64,000 bases of DNA from Variovorax terrae (GTDB taxonomy: Bacteria; Pseudomonadota; Gammaproteobacteria; Burkholderiales; Burkholderiaceae_C), in NCBI RefSeq assembly GCF_022809125.1, contig NZ_JALGBI010000001.1:2728001-2792000 (forward strand). Reading direction: 5' to 3'. Below, piece after piece: positions 19,289 through 28,634 of the stretch; within the stretch, counting starts at the first letter, position 1; each line of letters opens with the position of its first letter. The notes under the pieces were generated by a model. The model saw only the letters and a program-made list of their open reading frames with translations, made no database searches and was not told where the DNA came from. The position numbers were made by a program, and so were the translations under genes.

Positions 19289-20569
19289 TCAACCGGGCGG
19301 CCGCTGCGGCGAGCGCACATGCTCGGGCCGCACGCCGACACCCACCGCCCAGGCCGGCAAGGTGCGCAGGCGCGGGAAGCGGTTCAGCAGCCTGAGCGGC
19401 CAGGGCACGGCCAGGGGCGGCCTGCCGGCGGCCTGGCCGGCCGCCAGCACCGGCGCCAGCACGCGGTCCTGGATCGCCACCTGCACCGCCTGTGTCAGCC
19501 GCGTGGGCCACAGCCGCCGCTGCTGCACGCGCGCCAGCAGCGGCGTGAGCGCGTCGGCCGTGCACGCGGCATCCGCCAGCGGCGCCGCCAGCAGATTGGC
19601 CGCGGCCACCGCATCCTGGATGGCGAGGTTGATGCCGATGCCGCCGATCGGCGACATCGCATGCGCCGCATCGCCGATGCACAGCAGGCCGGGCCGCCAC
19701 CAGCGCTCGAGCCGGTCCACGCTCACGCTCAGCAGCTTGACGTCATCCCAATGGGCCAGCGCCGCGCCCAGGCGCGCCGACAGCAGCGGCGCGATGGCGG
19801 CCAGCTCGTCCCGGAAGGCCGCCAGCCCGCGCGCGCGCAGCGCCTCCATGCCGCCCTTGGGGATGACGTAGGCGCACTGCCAGTAGCTGCGGCGGTTGAG
19901 CATCACCAGAAACCGGCTGGCGTCGATGCGCATGCCCGTGGTGGTCGGATCGTCCGGCTGCCGGGGCAGGCGCATCCAGAGCACGTCGATGGGCGCGCCG
20001 AGGTCGCGCACCACCAGGCCCGCCGCGGCGCGCAGGGCGGAATGGCGGCCGTCGGCGCCCACGACCAGGTCGGCGGCGACTTCCAGCACCTCGCCCGTGG
20101 GCTCGCCCGCCGGCGTGCGCAGCGCGGCGCGCACCCCGTTGACGCGGCCGACGGCAGACTCCAGCACGCCCACGGCCTCGGCATTCAGCACTAGGCGGAA
20201 GTTCGGGTAGCGCACGGCCTCGTCGCGCAGGAAATCCAGGAACTCCCACTGCGGCACCAGAGCGATGAAGCGGCAACCGGTGCGCAGGTGCGAAAAATCG
20301 GCCACCACCACCTCGGTGCCGCCCACCACGGCGCGCAGCTCGCGCACCGGATCGTGCGGGCGCGCCAGGAAGGCTTCGAGCAGGCCCAGCTCCCGCATCA
20401 CCTGCAGCGTGGACGGGTGCACGGTGTCGCCGCGAAAGTCGCGCAGGAAGTCGGCGTGCTTTTCCAGCACCAGCACATCCACCCCAGCCCGCGCCAGCAG
20501 CAGCCCCAGCATCAGGCCGGCGGGGCCGCCGCCGGCAATGCAGCAACGGGTGGAGAGTGCAGTGGCCAT
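19289..20569 (-). CDS. FAD-dependent monooxygenase (PHBH/UbiH fold)
   Basis: 426-residue flavoprotein hydroxylase. CCIAGGGPAGLMLGLLLARAG near residue 10 is the FAD-binding beta-alpha-beta unit, ADLVVGADGRHSALR is the middle DG motif, and LLCIGDAAHAMSPIGGIGIN is the late GD motif. The family hydroxylates aromatics or ubiquinone precursors using NAD(P)H and O2; the substrate is unknown. The start MATALSTR fits the family; a longer in-frame extension has no domain similarity. It stands alone, converging on the LysR gene. Confidence 0.88.
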   Translation of the reverse strand: MATALSTRCCIAGGGPAGLMLGLLLARAGVDVLVLEKHADFLRDFRGDTVHPSTLQVMRELGLLEAFLARPHDPVRELRAVVGGTEVVVADFSHLRTGCRFIALVPQWEFLDFLRDEAVRYPNFRLVLNAEAVGVLESAVGRVNGVRAALRTPAGEPTGEVLEVAADLVVGADGRHSALRAAAGLVVRDLGAPIDVLWMRLPRQPDDPTTTGMRIDASRFLVMLNRRSYWQCAYVIPKGGMEALRARGLAAFRDELAAIAPLLSARLGAALAHWDDVKLLSVSVDRLERWWRPGLLCIGDAAHAMSPIGGIGINLAIQDAVAAANLLAAPLADAACTADALTPLLARVQQRRLWPTRLTQAVQVAIQDRVLAPVLAAGQAAGRPPLAVPWPLRLLNRFPRLRTLPAWAVGVGVRPEHVRSPQRPPG

Positions 20570-20716
20570 GGAGTGCCAGCTTAGCGCCCGCCCCCAGCCG
20601 CCACAAGGGGCCTTCGGCCAGGCTGGATACAAGGCTTCACAAAACTGCGACGGCGCGCCACCGGCCGTTCACCCGCGCCGGCCACGATGGAGCCACTTCA
20701 TGTCCAGGAGCTCACC

Positions 20717-21043
20717 ATGATCAAAACCCCCGTCGCCGCCCTCTGCCTCGCGCTGGCCTCGCTGGCCGCCATCACCGCCACCCCGGCCTCGGCCGCGGTG
20801 GCCATCTCGGTCCAGGTGGCGCCACCGCCGCCGCGCTTCGAAGCCATGCCCCACCCGCGCCGCGGCCAGATGTGGGTGCCGGGCCACTGGGAGTGGCGCG
20901 GCCATCGCTACATCTGGATGGGCGGCTACTTCGTGCAGGCCCGGCCCGGCTATCGCTACATGCAGCCCCACTGGGTCCAGCGCAATGGCGGCTGGGTCAT
21001 GCAGCGCGGCGGCTGGGCCCGCGGCGACCGCGGCCGGCCCTGA
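20717..21043 (+). CDS. YXWGXW-type small exported protein
   Basis: 108 residues: a signal peptide ending near ATPASA, then a proline-rich stretch and a Trp/Tyr/Gly-rich body (WVPGHWEWRGHRYIWMGGYF, RYMQPHWVQRNGGWVMQRGGW). This repeat style is common in periplasmic or surface proteins of betaproteobacteria, with no known function. A good AGGAG lies 7 bases before the ATG. Confidence 0.8.
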   Translation: MIKTPVAALCLALASLAAITATPASAAVAISVQVAPPPPRFEAMPHPRRGQMWVPGHWEWRGHRYIWMGGYFVQARPGYRYMQPHWVQRNGGWVMQRGGWARGDRGRP

Positions 21044-21223
21044 GCGGCAAGCCTTGCCATGGGTGCGTCACTGCGTTTTACGGGGATCACCTGCCGGCAC
21101 AATAGGGGGCAACGGCCCCCGGGCCGCCCCGCCGCGATGGATGTAACAGCCATCTTTACACGATGGCATGGCACCTGGCGCCACCATTGCAGTCCTACCG
21201 GCTCACCCGTTTTCGGAGATTCC

Positions 21224-21724
21224 ATGAACTTCAGCGCTTTTTGCCTTGCCCTGCCCCTGTCGCTTTCCCTGCTGTCGCTGCCGGCGGCGGCACAACTGAA
21301 GATGCCGTCGACCTCGCCCTCGGCATCCGCCCCCGCCGCGCCGGCCGCGGACAACGCCACCGCGGCTGCCACGGCCGAGAAGGAAGCCGCCGGCCTGCGC
21401 GCCGCCGCGAACTGGCTGCTGCTGCTCGACACGCAGAGCTGGAACCAGGCCTGGCAGCAGGCCGGCCAGCTGTTCCGCAGCACCATCCCGCTGGCACAGT
21501 GGACAGAAGGCATCCCCAAGGCCCGCGCGCCGCTGGGTGCGCTGCAGGAGCGCCAGCCCGAGACCGTGGGCTACAAGACCCAGTTGCCGGGCCGCCCGGA
21601 CGGCGAGTACGTGACGGTGGTGTTCGCCAGCAAGTTCGCCAACAAGCCCGATGCGGAAGAAATCGTGACGATGGCCCGCGAAACCGACGGGCAGTGGCGC
21701 GTCACGGGCTACGCGGCGCGCTGA
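21224..21724 (+). CDS. DUF4019-type exported protein
   Basis: 166 residues with a signal peptide (cut near LPAAAQ), an Ala/Pro/Ser-rich linker, then AANWLLLLDTQSWNQAWQQAGQ through VVFASKFANKPDAEEIVTMARETDGQWRVTGYA. This WLxLxDxGxYxxSW-like opening and the DGxWRVxGY ending are those of DUF4019 proteins. Their role is unknown; a cystatin-like fold is assumed. CGGAG lies before the ATG. The 180 bases from 21044 to 21223 contain nothing I can call. Confidence 0.78.
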   Translation: MNFSAFCLALPLSLSLLSLPAAAQLKMPSTSPSASAPAAPAADNATAAATAEKEAAGLRAAANWLLLLDTQSWNQAWQQAGQLFRSTIPLAQWTEGIPKARAPLGALQERQPETVGYKTQLPGRPDGEYVTVVFASKFANKPDAEEIVTMARETDGQWRVTGYAAR

Positions 21725-21761
21725 CCGCCCGCAAGCCGCCCTGGGGCTGCTGCGCCGGCGC

Positions 21762-22589
21762 TCAGTGTCCGTGGTGCGCCAGCCCCCCGACCAGGCTCAC
21801 CAGGACGATGCCGACCAGCAGCCACACGATCTGCGCCGCCGTCTCGCGCGCGCTCAGGCGCTTTTGCAGCTGGGGGATGAGGTCCGCCAGCGCCACGTAG
21901 ATGAAGCTGCTGCTGGCCACCACCAGAAAGTACGGCAGGTAGTCGTGCAGCTGCCCGACCAGGAACACCCCCACCAGGCCGCCCAGCGCCGTGGTGGTGC
22001 CGGCCAGCGAGACCTTGACCAGCGCGGCGCGCGAATTGCGTGAGCTCTGGCGCAGCACCACGAGGTCGCCCATGTGGTGCGGCACCTCGTGCGCCAGCAC
22101 GGCCAGCGCGGCCACCAGCCCGAGGCGCAGGTCGGCGACGAAAGCCGATGCGATCAGGATGCCGTCGCCGAAGCAGTGCACGCTGTCGCCGGTGAGCACG
22201 GCCCAGCCGCCGGTCCTGGCCGGGGGATGCGCATGGCCGTGCTCGTGACCCTGATCGTGGTCATGGCCCTGCCCGTGGTGGTCGTGGTGGTGCTCGTGCC
22301 CATGGTGCCACAGCTCGGCCTTGTCCAGCAGGAAGAAGAACACCACGCCCACCAGCAGCGTGGCGAACAGCTCCTTGGCGCCAGCCGGGGACTCGAAGGC
22401 CTCGGGCAGCAGGTTCATGAAGGCCGTGGCCAGCAGCGCGCCGGCGGCCAGGCTCAGCAGATGCTGCGGGCCGATGGCGCCCGGGCGGGCCGGGCCGGCC
22501 TGCAGGCCCAGCCGCATCAGCAGCGCGGCCAGCCACACGCTGCCAATGCCGGCGGCCAGCGTGGCGAGGAGGGTTGCTATCAAAGTCAT
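21762..22589 (-). CDS. ZIP-family metal transporter
   Basis: 275-residue inner-membrane importer of zinc or other divalent metals. A cytosolic His-rich loop (about residues 94-122) holds some fifteen histidines in GHEHHHDHHGQGHDHDQGHEHGHAH. The metal path residues are seen in DSVHCFGDGILIASAF (helix IV) and LAHEVPHHMGDLVVL (helix V). The ATG lies inside a copy of the dispersed repeat, and no Shine-Dalgarno is visible. Confidence 0.9.
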   Translation of the reverse strand: MTLIATLLATLAAGIGSVWLAALLMRLGLQAGPARPGAIGPQHLLSLAAGALLATAFMNLLPEAFESPAGAKELFATLLVGVVFFFLLDKAELWHHGHEHHHDHHGQGHDHDQGHEHGHAHPPARTGGWAVLTGDSVHCFGDGILIASAFVADLRLGLVAALAVLAHEVPHHMGDLVVLRQSSRNSRAALVKVSLAGTTTALGGLVGVFLVGQLHDYLPYFLVVASSSFIYVALADLIPQLQKRLSARETAAQIVWLLVGIVLVSLVGGLAHHGH

Positions 22590-22639
22590 AGCTACAAAAG
22601 ACCAGGGGACAAGGACCTCTGGCCATTTTCCTTATAAAA
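22576..22639. repeat. Dispersed Comamonadaceae-type small repeat, copy B
   Basis: Starts GCTATCAAAGTCATAGC (a small inverted repeat) and ends with GGACCTCTGGCCATTTTCC at 22613-22631, identical to copy A, followed by TTATAAAA. It supplies the start codon and leader of the ZIP gene, as copy A does for dxs. Confidence 0.75.
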
Positions 22640-22643
22640 CGAC

Positions 22644-22666
22644 AAAAAAAGGCCGCTTGCGCGGCC
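22644..22666 (-). terminator. Rho-independent terminator of the dienelactone hydrolase gene
   Basis: GGCCGC-TTGC-GCGGCC stem; read on the minus strand it is followed by seven uridines. It lies 20 bases past the hydrolase stop. Confidence 0.85.
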
Positions 22667-22686
22667 TGCAGGCGGGCGGCGGCGGC

Positions 22687-23568
22687 TCAGGCCACGCCGT
22701 GGGCCTGGAACCAGGCCAGCGCGCGCTTCCAGCCATCCTCGGCGGCTTCCTTGCGGTAGCTGGGCCGGTAATCGGCGTGGAAGGCGTGCGGCGTATCGGG
22801 GTACACCACGAACTGCGAGGCCTTGGAAGCGGCATTGCCCGCGGCAAGAGCTGTGTTCATCTTATCAATCGTGTCAAGGGGGATGCCGGGATCGGCCCCG
22901 CCGTACAGGCCCAGCACCGGCCCGTGCAGGCTGGCGGCGAGGTCGATCGGGTTCCTGGGCGTGAGCTCGTTTTGCGCGCCCACCAGCCGGCCGTACCAGG
23001 CCACGCCGGCCTTCACCGGGCCCTGGGCCGCATACAGCCACGTGATGCGGCCGCCCCAGCAAAACCCGGTGATGCCCACGCGCGCGAGGTCTCCGCCATG
23101 GGCGCCGGCCCACTTGACGGCGCCGTCCAGGTCGGCCATGACCTGGGCGTCCGGCACCTTGGACACCACCTCGGACATCAGCTTGGCCATCTCGTTGTAC
23201 TGGCTCGGGTCGCCCTGGCGCGCATAGAGTTCGGGCGCAATGGCCAGGTAGCCGGCCTTGGCGAAGCGGCGCGCCGTGTCGGCGATGTACTCATGCACGC
23301 CGAAGATTTCATGGACGACCAGCACCACGGGCAGGTTGGTCTTGCCGGCGGGCGCCGCGCGGTAGGCCGGCACCTTGAAGCCGTTGACCTCGTAGGTGAT
23401 CTCGCCCACGGTCAGGCCGTCGGACGAGGTCTTGATCGCGGTCTGCGCCATCAGCGGCCCCGCGGCGGCGGCGTAGCCTGCCCCCAGGGCGGCCTTGAGG
23501 GCCGTGCGGCGGGTCGGGCCTTCTTCCGTGGTGGTGCCGGGCAGCAGGGAATCGAAGTCTTGGCGCAT
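22687..23568 (-). CDS. Dienelactone hydrolase family protein, exported
   Basis: 293-residue alpha/beta hydrolase. The N-terminus RRTALKAALGAGYAAAAGPLMAQ looks like a Tat-type signal after about 20 residues. The nucleophile Cys is in GFCWGG, the acid is likely in LYGGADPGIP, and the histidine is in TPHAFHADYRPSY; this Cys-Asp-His triad defines the family, which opens dienelactones in chlorocatechol breakdown but also acts on other esters. AAGGAG precedes the ATG. No catechol genes are adjacent, so the substrate is open. Confidence 0.88.
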   Translation of the reverse strand: MRQDFDSLLPGTTTEEGPTRRTALKAALGAGYAAAAGPLMAQTAIKTSSDGLTVGEITYEVNGFKVPAYRAAPAGKTNLPVVLVVHEIFGVHEYIADTARRFAKAGYLAIAPELYARQGDPSQYNEMAKLMSEVVSKVPDAQVMADLDGAVKWAGAHGGDLARVGITGFCWGGRITWLYAAQGPVKAGVAWYGRLVGAQNELTPRNPIDLAASLHGPVLGLYGGADPGIPLDTIDKMNTALAAGNAASKASQFVVYPDTPHAFHADYRPSYRKEAAEDGWKRALAWFQAHGVA

Positions 23569-23720
23569 GCGAGTCTCCTTATGAATAAAACGGTGGTGGA
23601 TTCTAGGCAGGGCTTGGGGTTCCCGCCACTGGCAGGGTCTTGCCCGCCCCACCGCCCCTCAACCATGGGCCGCAGGCCTATACTGCACTGCAGCATCGGC
23701 TTGCCACACAAGGAGATCGC

Positions 23721-24911
23721 GTGACAGCATCTGCAGCAAGAGCCAAGCCTGGCGCGAGCCAGGAGCAGCGCACCCTGGTGCTGCAGGGCGGCGGCGCCCT
23801 CGGGGCCTACCAGGCCGGTGTGTATGAGGCGCTCGATGCGCACGGCCTGCAGCCGCAATGGGTGGCCGGCATCTCGATCGGCGCCATCAATGCCGCCCTC
23901 ATCGCAGGCAACCCGCCCGAACGCCGCGTGGCGCGGCTGCGCGAGTTCTGGGAGGGCGTCTCCTCCAACCTGCTGGCGCCCACCCTGCCCCGCAGCTATG
24001 GCATCGCGGCGCGCGAACTGTTCAATGAATCCAGCGCGGCCCTGGTGGCGGCCCTGGGCGTGCCGGGCTTCTTCACGCCGCGCGTCCCGCCCGCGCCCTT
24101 CCAGCCGGCCGGCACCCCGGGCGCTTTGAGCTACTACGACACCGCCCCGCTCGAGCAAACCCTGGAGCGGCTGGTGGACTTCGACCTGATCAATTCGCCC
24201 GACCCGCGCCACCGCGTGCGCCTGTCGGTGGGCGCGGTGAACGTGCGCACCGGCAACTTCGTCTACTTCGATTCCGACGGCCAGGACACCGTCACGCCCC
24301 GCTCCGGGCGGACCCGGCTCATCGGCCCGCGCCACATCATGGCCAGCGGCGCGCTGCCGCCCGGCTTCGCGCCGGTGGAGATCGAGGGCGAGCACTACTG
24401 GGACGGCGGCCTGGTCTCCAACACGCCGCTGCAGTACGTGCTGGACCAGCCCCTGCAGCACGACATGCTGGTCGTGCAGGTTGACCTGTTCAGCGCGCGC
24501 GGCCCGCTGCCCACCAACCTGAGCGAAGTGGCCGGCCGCGAGAAGGACATCCGCTTCGCCAGCCGCACCCGGCTCAACACCGATGTCATCGCGCAGCGGC
24601 AGGAACTCACCCACGCCGCCCAGCGGCTGGCCCGCAAGCTGCCGGCCCGATTTGCCGACGATCCCGACCTGCGCGCGCTGCTGGAGGCCGGCTCGCCGGC
24701 GGCCATCACCATCCTGCACCTCATCCACCGCAGCAAGCTGTACGAGACGCAGTCCAAGGACTACGAGTTCTCGCGCGCCACCGTGCAGGAGCACTGGGCC
24801 GCCGGCGTAGCCGACGTCCGGCGCAGCCTGGCCGACGAGCACTGGATCTCGCGCGGCCGGCCCGCCGCCGGCATCCGGACGCTGGACCTGACCCCGCCCC
24901 TCAAGGCCTGA
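23721..24911 (+). CDS. Patatin-like phospholipase (with DUF3734-type C-terminus)
   Basis: 396-residue lipid acyl hydrolase. The oxyanion loop [18 protein letters not shown] lies near 22-39, the nucleophile Ser in [14 protein letters not shown], and the dyad Asp in [12 protein letters not shown]. The C-terminal part ([20 protein letters not shown] onward) is the DUF3734 type. The GTG at 23721 is chosen because AAGGAG lies 5 bases upstream. It ends 22 bases before acetoacetate decarboxylase and probably shares its operon; in other betaproteobacteria this trio is associated with polyhydroxybutyrate and acetoacetate metabolism. Confidence 0.9.
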   Translation: MTASAARAKPGASQEQRTLVLQGGGALGAYQAGVYEALDAHGLQPQWVAGISIGAINAALIAGNPPERRVARLREFWEGVSSNLLAPTLPRSYGIAARELFNESSAALVAALGVPGFFTPRVPPAPFQPAGTPGALSYYDTAPLEQTLERLVDFDLINSPDPRHRVRLSVGAVNVRTGNFVYFDSDGQDTVTPRSGRTRLIGPRHIMASGALPPGFAPVEIEGEHYWDGGLVSNTPLQYVLDQPLQHDMLVVQVDLFSARGPLPTNLSEVAGREKDIRFASRTRLNTDVIAQRQELTHAAQRLARKLPARFADDPDLRALLEAGSPAAITILHLIHRSKLYETQSKDYEFSRATVQEHWAAGVADVRRSLADEHWISRGRPAAGIRTLDLTPPLKA

Positions 24912-24933
24912 CCCCCACAAGAGAAAGCACGCC

Positions 24934-25674
24934 ATGAACATCAGCGATGTGCGAAAAAAGGCCTTCTCGATGCCGCTGACCAGCCCCAGCTACCCGCCGG
25001 GGCCGTACCGGTTCAGCCGCCGCGAATACCTCATCATCACCTACCGCACCGACCCCGAGGCACTGCGCGCGGTGGTGCCCGAGCCGCTGGCGTTCGACGA
25101 GCCGCTGGTCAAGTACGAGTTCATCCGCATGCCCGACTCCACCGGCTTTGGCGACTACACCGAGTCGGGCCAGGTCATCCCGGTCACGCTCGATGGCGTG
25201 GCCGGCGGCTACACGCACTCGATGTACCTGAACGACGACGCGCCGATCGCCGGCGGCCGCGAGCTCTGGGGCTTTCCCAAGAAGCTGGCCTCGCCCTCGC
25301 TGACCGTCGACAAGGACACCCTGGTCGGCACGCTGGACTACGGCGCGGTGCGTGTGGCCACGGCCACCATGGGCTACAAGCACCGCGCGCTGGACGCCGC
25401 CCAGGTGCTGCACACGCTGCAGGCGCCGGGCTTTTTGTTGAAGATCATCCCGCACGTGGACGGCTCGCCGCGCATCTGCGAGCTGGTGCAATACGAGTTG
25501 CTGGACATCGACCTCCATGGCGCCTGGACGGGGCCCTCCCGGCTCGAACTGTCGCACCACGCGTTGGCACCGGTGGCCGACCTGCCTGTGCGGGAGGTGG
25601 TGTCGTGCGTGCACCTGGTGGCCGACCTCACGCTCGGCCTGGGCCGCGTGGTACACGATTACCTGGCTCCCTGA
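24934..25674 (+). CDS. adc: Acetoacetate decarboxylase
   Basis: Converts acetoacetate to acetone and CO2 through a Schiff base. The 246-residue protein has the catalytic lysine region [15 protein letters not shown] (about 107-121) and the acidic [10 protein letters not shown] before it. Length and layout match Adc. It sits between patatin and 3-hydroxybutyrate dehydrogenase, both handling the same C4 pool. Confidence 0.93.
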   Translation: MNISDVRKKAFSMPLTSPSYPPGPYRFSRREYLIITYRTDPEALRAVVPEPLAFDEPLVKYEFIRMPDSTGFGDYTESGQVIPVTLDGVAGGYTHSMYLNDDAPIAGGRELWGFPKKLASPSLTVDKDTLVGTLDYGAVRVATATMGYKHRALDAAQVLHTLQAPGFLLKIIPHVDGSPRICELVQYELLDIDLHGAWTGPSRLELSHHALAPVADLPVREVVSCVHLVADLTLGLGRVVHDYLAP

Positions 25675-25729
25675 GGCCCGCACGGCGAGCCGCTCACTGC
25701 TGTTCATCCACTGTCACAAGGAAACGACC

Positions 25730-26512
25730 ATGAAACTCCAGGACAAAATCGCCCTCGTCACCGGCTCGGCCAGCGGCATCGGCAAGGAAATCGCCCACAC
25801 CTATGCGCGCGAGGGCGCCAAGGTGGTGATCGCCGACCTGAACAAGGACGCGGCCGAAGCGGCCGCCGCGGAACTGCGCGCCAGCGGCGCCCAGGCCATG
25901 AGCGTGGCCATGGACGTGACCAACGAAGAACAGGTCAACGCCGGCGTGGCCGAGGTCGTCAAGGCCTGGGGCGGCGTGGACGTGCTGGTGAGCAACGCCG
26001 GCATCCAGATCGTGCACCCGGTGGAGGAGTTCTCGCTGGCCGACTGGAAGAAGATGCTGGCCATCCACCTGGACGGCGCCTTCCTCACCACCAAGGCCGT
26101 GCTGCCGCACATGTACGCCAGCGGGCGCGGCGGCAGCGTGATCTTCATGGGCTCGGTGCACTCCAAGGAAGCCTCGCTGCTCAAGGCACCCTACGTCACC
26201 GCCAAGCACGGCCTGATCGGCCTGGCCAAGGTCATCGCCAAGGAAGGCGGCAAGCATGGCGTGCGCGCCAACGTGATCTGCCCGGGCTTCGTGCGCACCC
26301 CGCTGGTGGAAAAGCAGATTCCCGAGCAGGCCAGGACCCTGGGCATCAGCGAGCAGGACGTCATCAAGAACGTGATGCTCAAGGACACCGTGGACGGCGA
26401 ATTCACCACCGTGCAGGATGTGGCCGAGGTGGCGCTGCTGTTCGCCTCGTTCCCGAGCAATGCGCTCACTGGCCAGTCGCTGGTGGTGAGCCACGGCTGG
26501 TTCATGCAGTAG
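25730..26512 (+). CDS. bdhA: 3-hydroxybutyrate dehydrogenase
   Basis: NAD-dependent SDR enzyme interconverting 3-hydroxybutyrate and acetoacetate; 260 residues. The cofactor motif is TGSASGIG (10-17), then SNAGIQ, and the catalytic S-Y-K is in [22 protein letters not shown]-terminal [16 protein letters not shown] is typical of BdhA. The ATG follows AAGGAAACGACC. Together with adc it gives a route from hydroxybutyrate to acetone or back to PHB. Confidence 0.92.
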   Translation: MKLQDKIALVTGSASGIGKEIAHTYAREGAKVVIADLNKDAAEAAAAELRASGAQAMSVAMDVTNEEQVNAGVAEVVKAWGGVDVLVSNAGIQIVHPVEEFSLADWKKMLAIHLDGAFLTTKAVLPHMYASGRGGSVIFMGSVHSKEASLLKAPYVTAKHGLIGLAKVIAKEGGKHGVRANVICPGFVRTPLVEKQIPEQARTLGISEQDVIKNVMLKDTVDGEFTTVQDVAEVALLFASFPSNALTGQSLVVSHGWFMQ

Positions 26513-26515
26513 GCC

Positions 26516-26549
26516 CCGGCGTGCCGCACGGCGCCGTGCGGCACGCCGG
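26516..26549. terminator. 34-bp perfect palindrome between convergent genes
   Basis: A 17-bp arm (CCGGCGTGCCGCACGGC) followed at once by its exact reverse complement, 4 bases after the bdhA stop and 9 bases before the stop of the facing peptidase gene. It lacks a U tract, but such a strong stem can block both directions. Confidence 0.6.
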
Positions 26550-26557
26550 CCGGGTGC

Positions 26558-27853
26558 TCAGGGCGCGCCGGCCTTGCCGCTGGAGATGTCCATGATGAGC
26601 CGCGTGATCAGGTACAGCCGCGGCTCGATCGAATCGAGCATCACGTACTCGGCATCGGCCGAGTGCGCGCCATAGCCCTGCAGGCCGAAGCGCTCGATCA
26701 CCGCCGCCTTGTTCTGCAGCGCGGCAAAGGCCGCATCGGTGCCGCCGCCGGCCGCCGAGGCATCGGCGCCCAGCTCCTTGCCGAGTTCGCGGTAGATGCC
26801 CTGGGCGTGCTTGGCCACGGCGCGCGCGGCGTCGTTGGCTTCCAGCGGCGGGCGGCGGCGCTCGAAGCGCGCCTCCACCTTGGCCTCGGGCAGCAGCTGC
26901 TTCTTCACGCGCTCCTGGATCTGCTGCTCCAGGCGGTCGTAGTCGGCCACGCGCAGCACGCGCACGTCGGCCGCGGCCGTGGCACTGGCCGGGATCACGT
27001 TGCGGTTGCTGCCCGCGCTGGCGATGGTCCAGTTCATCTTGAGGCCGGTCGCCGGGTCGGACAGGTCGCGCATCTGCATCACCTGGTGCGACAGCTCGTA
27101 CAGTGCGTTGACGCCCTTCTCGGGTGCCGAGCCCGCGTGCGAGGCACGGCCCTGCACCTTGAGCGACACGGCGCCGATGCCGGCCGTGGCCAGCGAGAGC
27201 TTGTCGTCGTTAACGTAGCTGCCCTCGTGCGACAGCACCACGTCGTGCTCGCCGCCGAGCTTGGCGATGAGGTTGCGCGAGCCGGGCGAGCTGATTTCCT
27301 CGTCGGCGTTGATCAGCACGGTCAGCGTGCCATAGTCCTTGTAGTTCAGCGCCTTGAGCATGTTGACCGTGCTCAGGATGACGGCGATGCCCTGCTTGTC
27401 GTCGGCGATGCCCAGGCCGTAGGCGCGGTTGCCTTCGATGCGGAACGGCTGCTTGGCCAGCATGCCGCGCTGGTAGACCGTGTCCATGTGCGCAATCAGC
27501 ATGATCTTCTTGGTGCCCGCGCCCGCGAAGGTGGCGCGCACGATCTTGCCGATCTTCTCGGGCGTGTCCTCCATGCGGTAGGTGGTCTCGGCCGTGGGCT
27601 CGATCAGTTCGACCTGGCCGCCCTGCTCGCGCAGCTTGCCGGCGATCAGGGTGGCCAGCTTGTCCAGGCCTTCGAGGTCGCGGCTGCCCGATTCGATCGA
27701 GACAAACTGCTGCAGGTTGTCCAGCAGCACGGGTTTTTCCTTGGCGGCCAGCGCGAGGATGGGCTCGACCGGGGCAGCCTGCGCCGCCACCAGGGCGGCA
27801 CCGGCCAGCAGCGCGGCGAGGGCATGTCGGGTGAAGTTGAAAGTCGTGTTCAT
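26558..27853 (-). CDS. M20 peptidase, glutamate carboxypeptidase (CPG2) type
   Basis: 431-residue exported zinc peptidase with a signal peptide ending near AAQAAP. Metal motifs: LIAHMDTVYQRG, YGLGIADDKQG and INADEEISSPGS; the dimerisation domain begins KVQGRASHAGSAPEKG. This is the order in carboxypeptidase G2, which removes C-terminal glutamate from folates and peptides. The start is MNTTFNFTRH; a GTG five codons earlier abuts the tetR stop. It lies just after the TetR gene and is likely co-transcribed. Confidence 0.9.
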   Translation of the reverse strand: MNTTFNFTRHALAALLAGAALVAAQAAPVEPILALAAKEKPVLLDNLQQFVSIESGSRDLEGLDKLATLIAGKLREQGGQVELIEPTAETTYRMEDTPEKIGKIVRATFAGAGTKKIMLIAHMDTVYQRGMLAKQPFRIEGNRAYGLGIADDKQGIAVILSTVNMLKALNYKDYGTLTVLINADEEISSPGSRNLIAKLGGEHDVVLSHEGSYVNDDKLSLATAGIGAVSLKVQGRASHAGSAPEKGVNALYELSHQVMQMRDLSDPATGLKMNWTIASAGSNRNVIPASATAAADVRVLRVADYDRLEQQIQERVKKQLLPEAKVEARFERRRPPLEANDAARAVAKHAQGIYRELGKELGADASAAGGGTDAAFAALQNKAAVIERFGLQGYGAHSADAEYVMLDSIEPRLYLITRLIMDISSGKAGAP

Positions 27854-27871
27854 GGGCAGGATTCTCACTGA

Positions 27872-28543
27872 TCAGCGGTCCTGGCGGGCAGCGCCGTAAA
27901 ACTGCAGGAACATCTCGATCGCATCCGACATGGCGGCATCGGTCTGCTTGTGGCTGGGCGTGCCGCGCCCCAGCACCGTGGGCCAGAAGATGATGGACTT
28001 CATCATCGAGCTCATCACCTGCCCCAGGCGCACCGGGTCGCCGGCCAGCCGGCCGTCGCGGCGCGCGGCTTCGACCCAGTCGGTGAAGCCGTACTCGGTG
28101 CGCCAGTATTTCTCCAGTACCGGCTCCACCCGCTGCGGGTGGCGGATGTGCTCGGCCAGCACGGCGCGCAGCAGCCGCAGGTTGGCGGGGCGGCTCATCA
28201 GGCGGCGCGACTCGTTGGCATAGCGCAGCAGCTGTGCGCGCAGCGGCTCGGCGGCTTCGTATTCGATGCTGGCCGACATGCTGATGCGCTGCGCCACCTC
28301 GTCCACCAGCGCGGCGAACAGCCCTTCCTTGCTCCCGAAATGGTTGTACAGCGTGCGCTTGGACACCTCGGCCCGCGCCGCGATGGCGTCCACGCTGGCA
28401 TGGTCGTAGCCGTGCTCGGTGAACTCGTCGATGGCGGCCTCGAGGATGGCCTGGCGCTTTTCCAGCGACACCGGCCGCCCCGGACGGCTGGCGGCAACGG
28501 CCGGGGAGCGGGCGGACACAGGCGGCAATGCAGATGCGGACAT
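27872..28543 (-). CDS. TetR-family transcriptional regulator
   Basis: 223 residues. After an Ala/Pro-rich 25-residue lead the DNA-binding domain is RQAILEAAIDEFTEHGYDHASVDAIAARAEVSKRTLYNHFGSKEGLF. The C-terminal ligand domain is of the AcrR/TetR_C type. It diverges from the cupin-Bug-SDR operon across 91 bases that contain a clear palindromic operator, so it probably represses both. Confidence 0.9.
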   Translation of the reverse strand: MSASALPPVSARSPAVAASRPGRPVSLEKRQAILEAAIDEFTEHGYDHASVDAIAARAEVSKRTLYNHFGSKEGLFAALVDEVAQRISMSASIEYEAAEPLRAQLLRYANESRRLMSRPANLRLLRAVLAEHIRHPQRVEPVLEKYWRTEYGFTDWVEAARRDGRLAGDPVRLGQVMSSMMKSIIFWPTVLGRGTPSHKQTDAAMSDAIEMFLQFYGAARQDR

Positions 28544-28577
28544 GCCGCCATCTTAAGTTCATGCTGCAATCGCTTGA

Positions 28578-28603
28578 ATTACTACACCAATCAGTGTAAT
28601 AAT
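28578..28603. promoter_or_regulatory. Probable TetR operator
   Basis: Inverted repeat ATTACTACAC - CAATCA - GTGTAATAAT with one mismatch in ten pairs, in the AT-rich centre of the divergent tetR / cupin intergenic region. Confidence 0.75.
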
Positions 28604-28634
28604 TAAAACGCGACGATCGACAAGGAGACAAACG

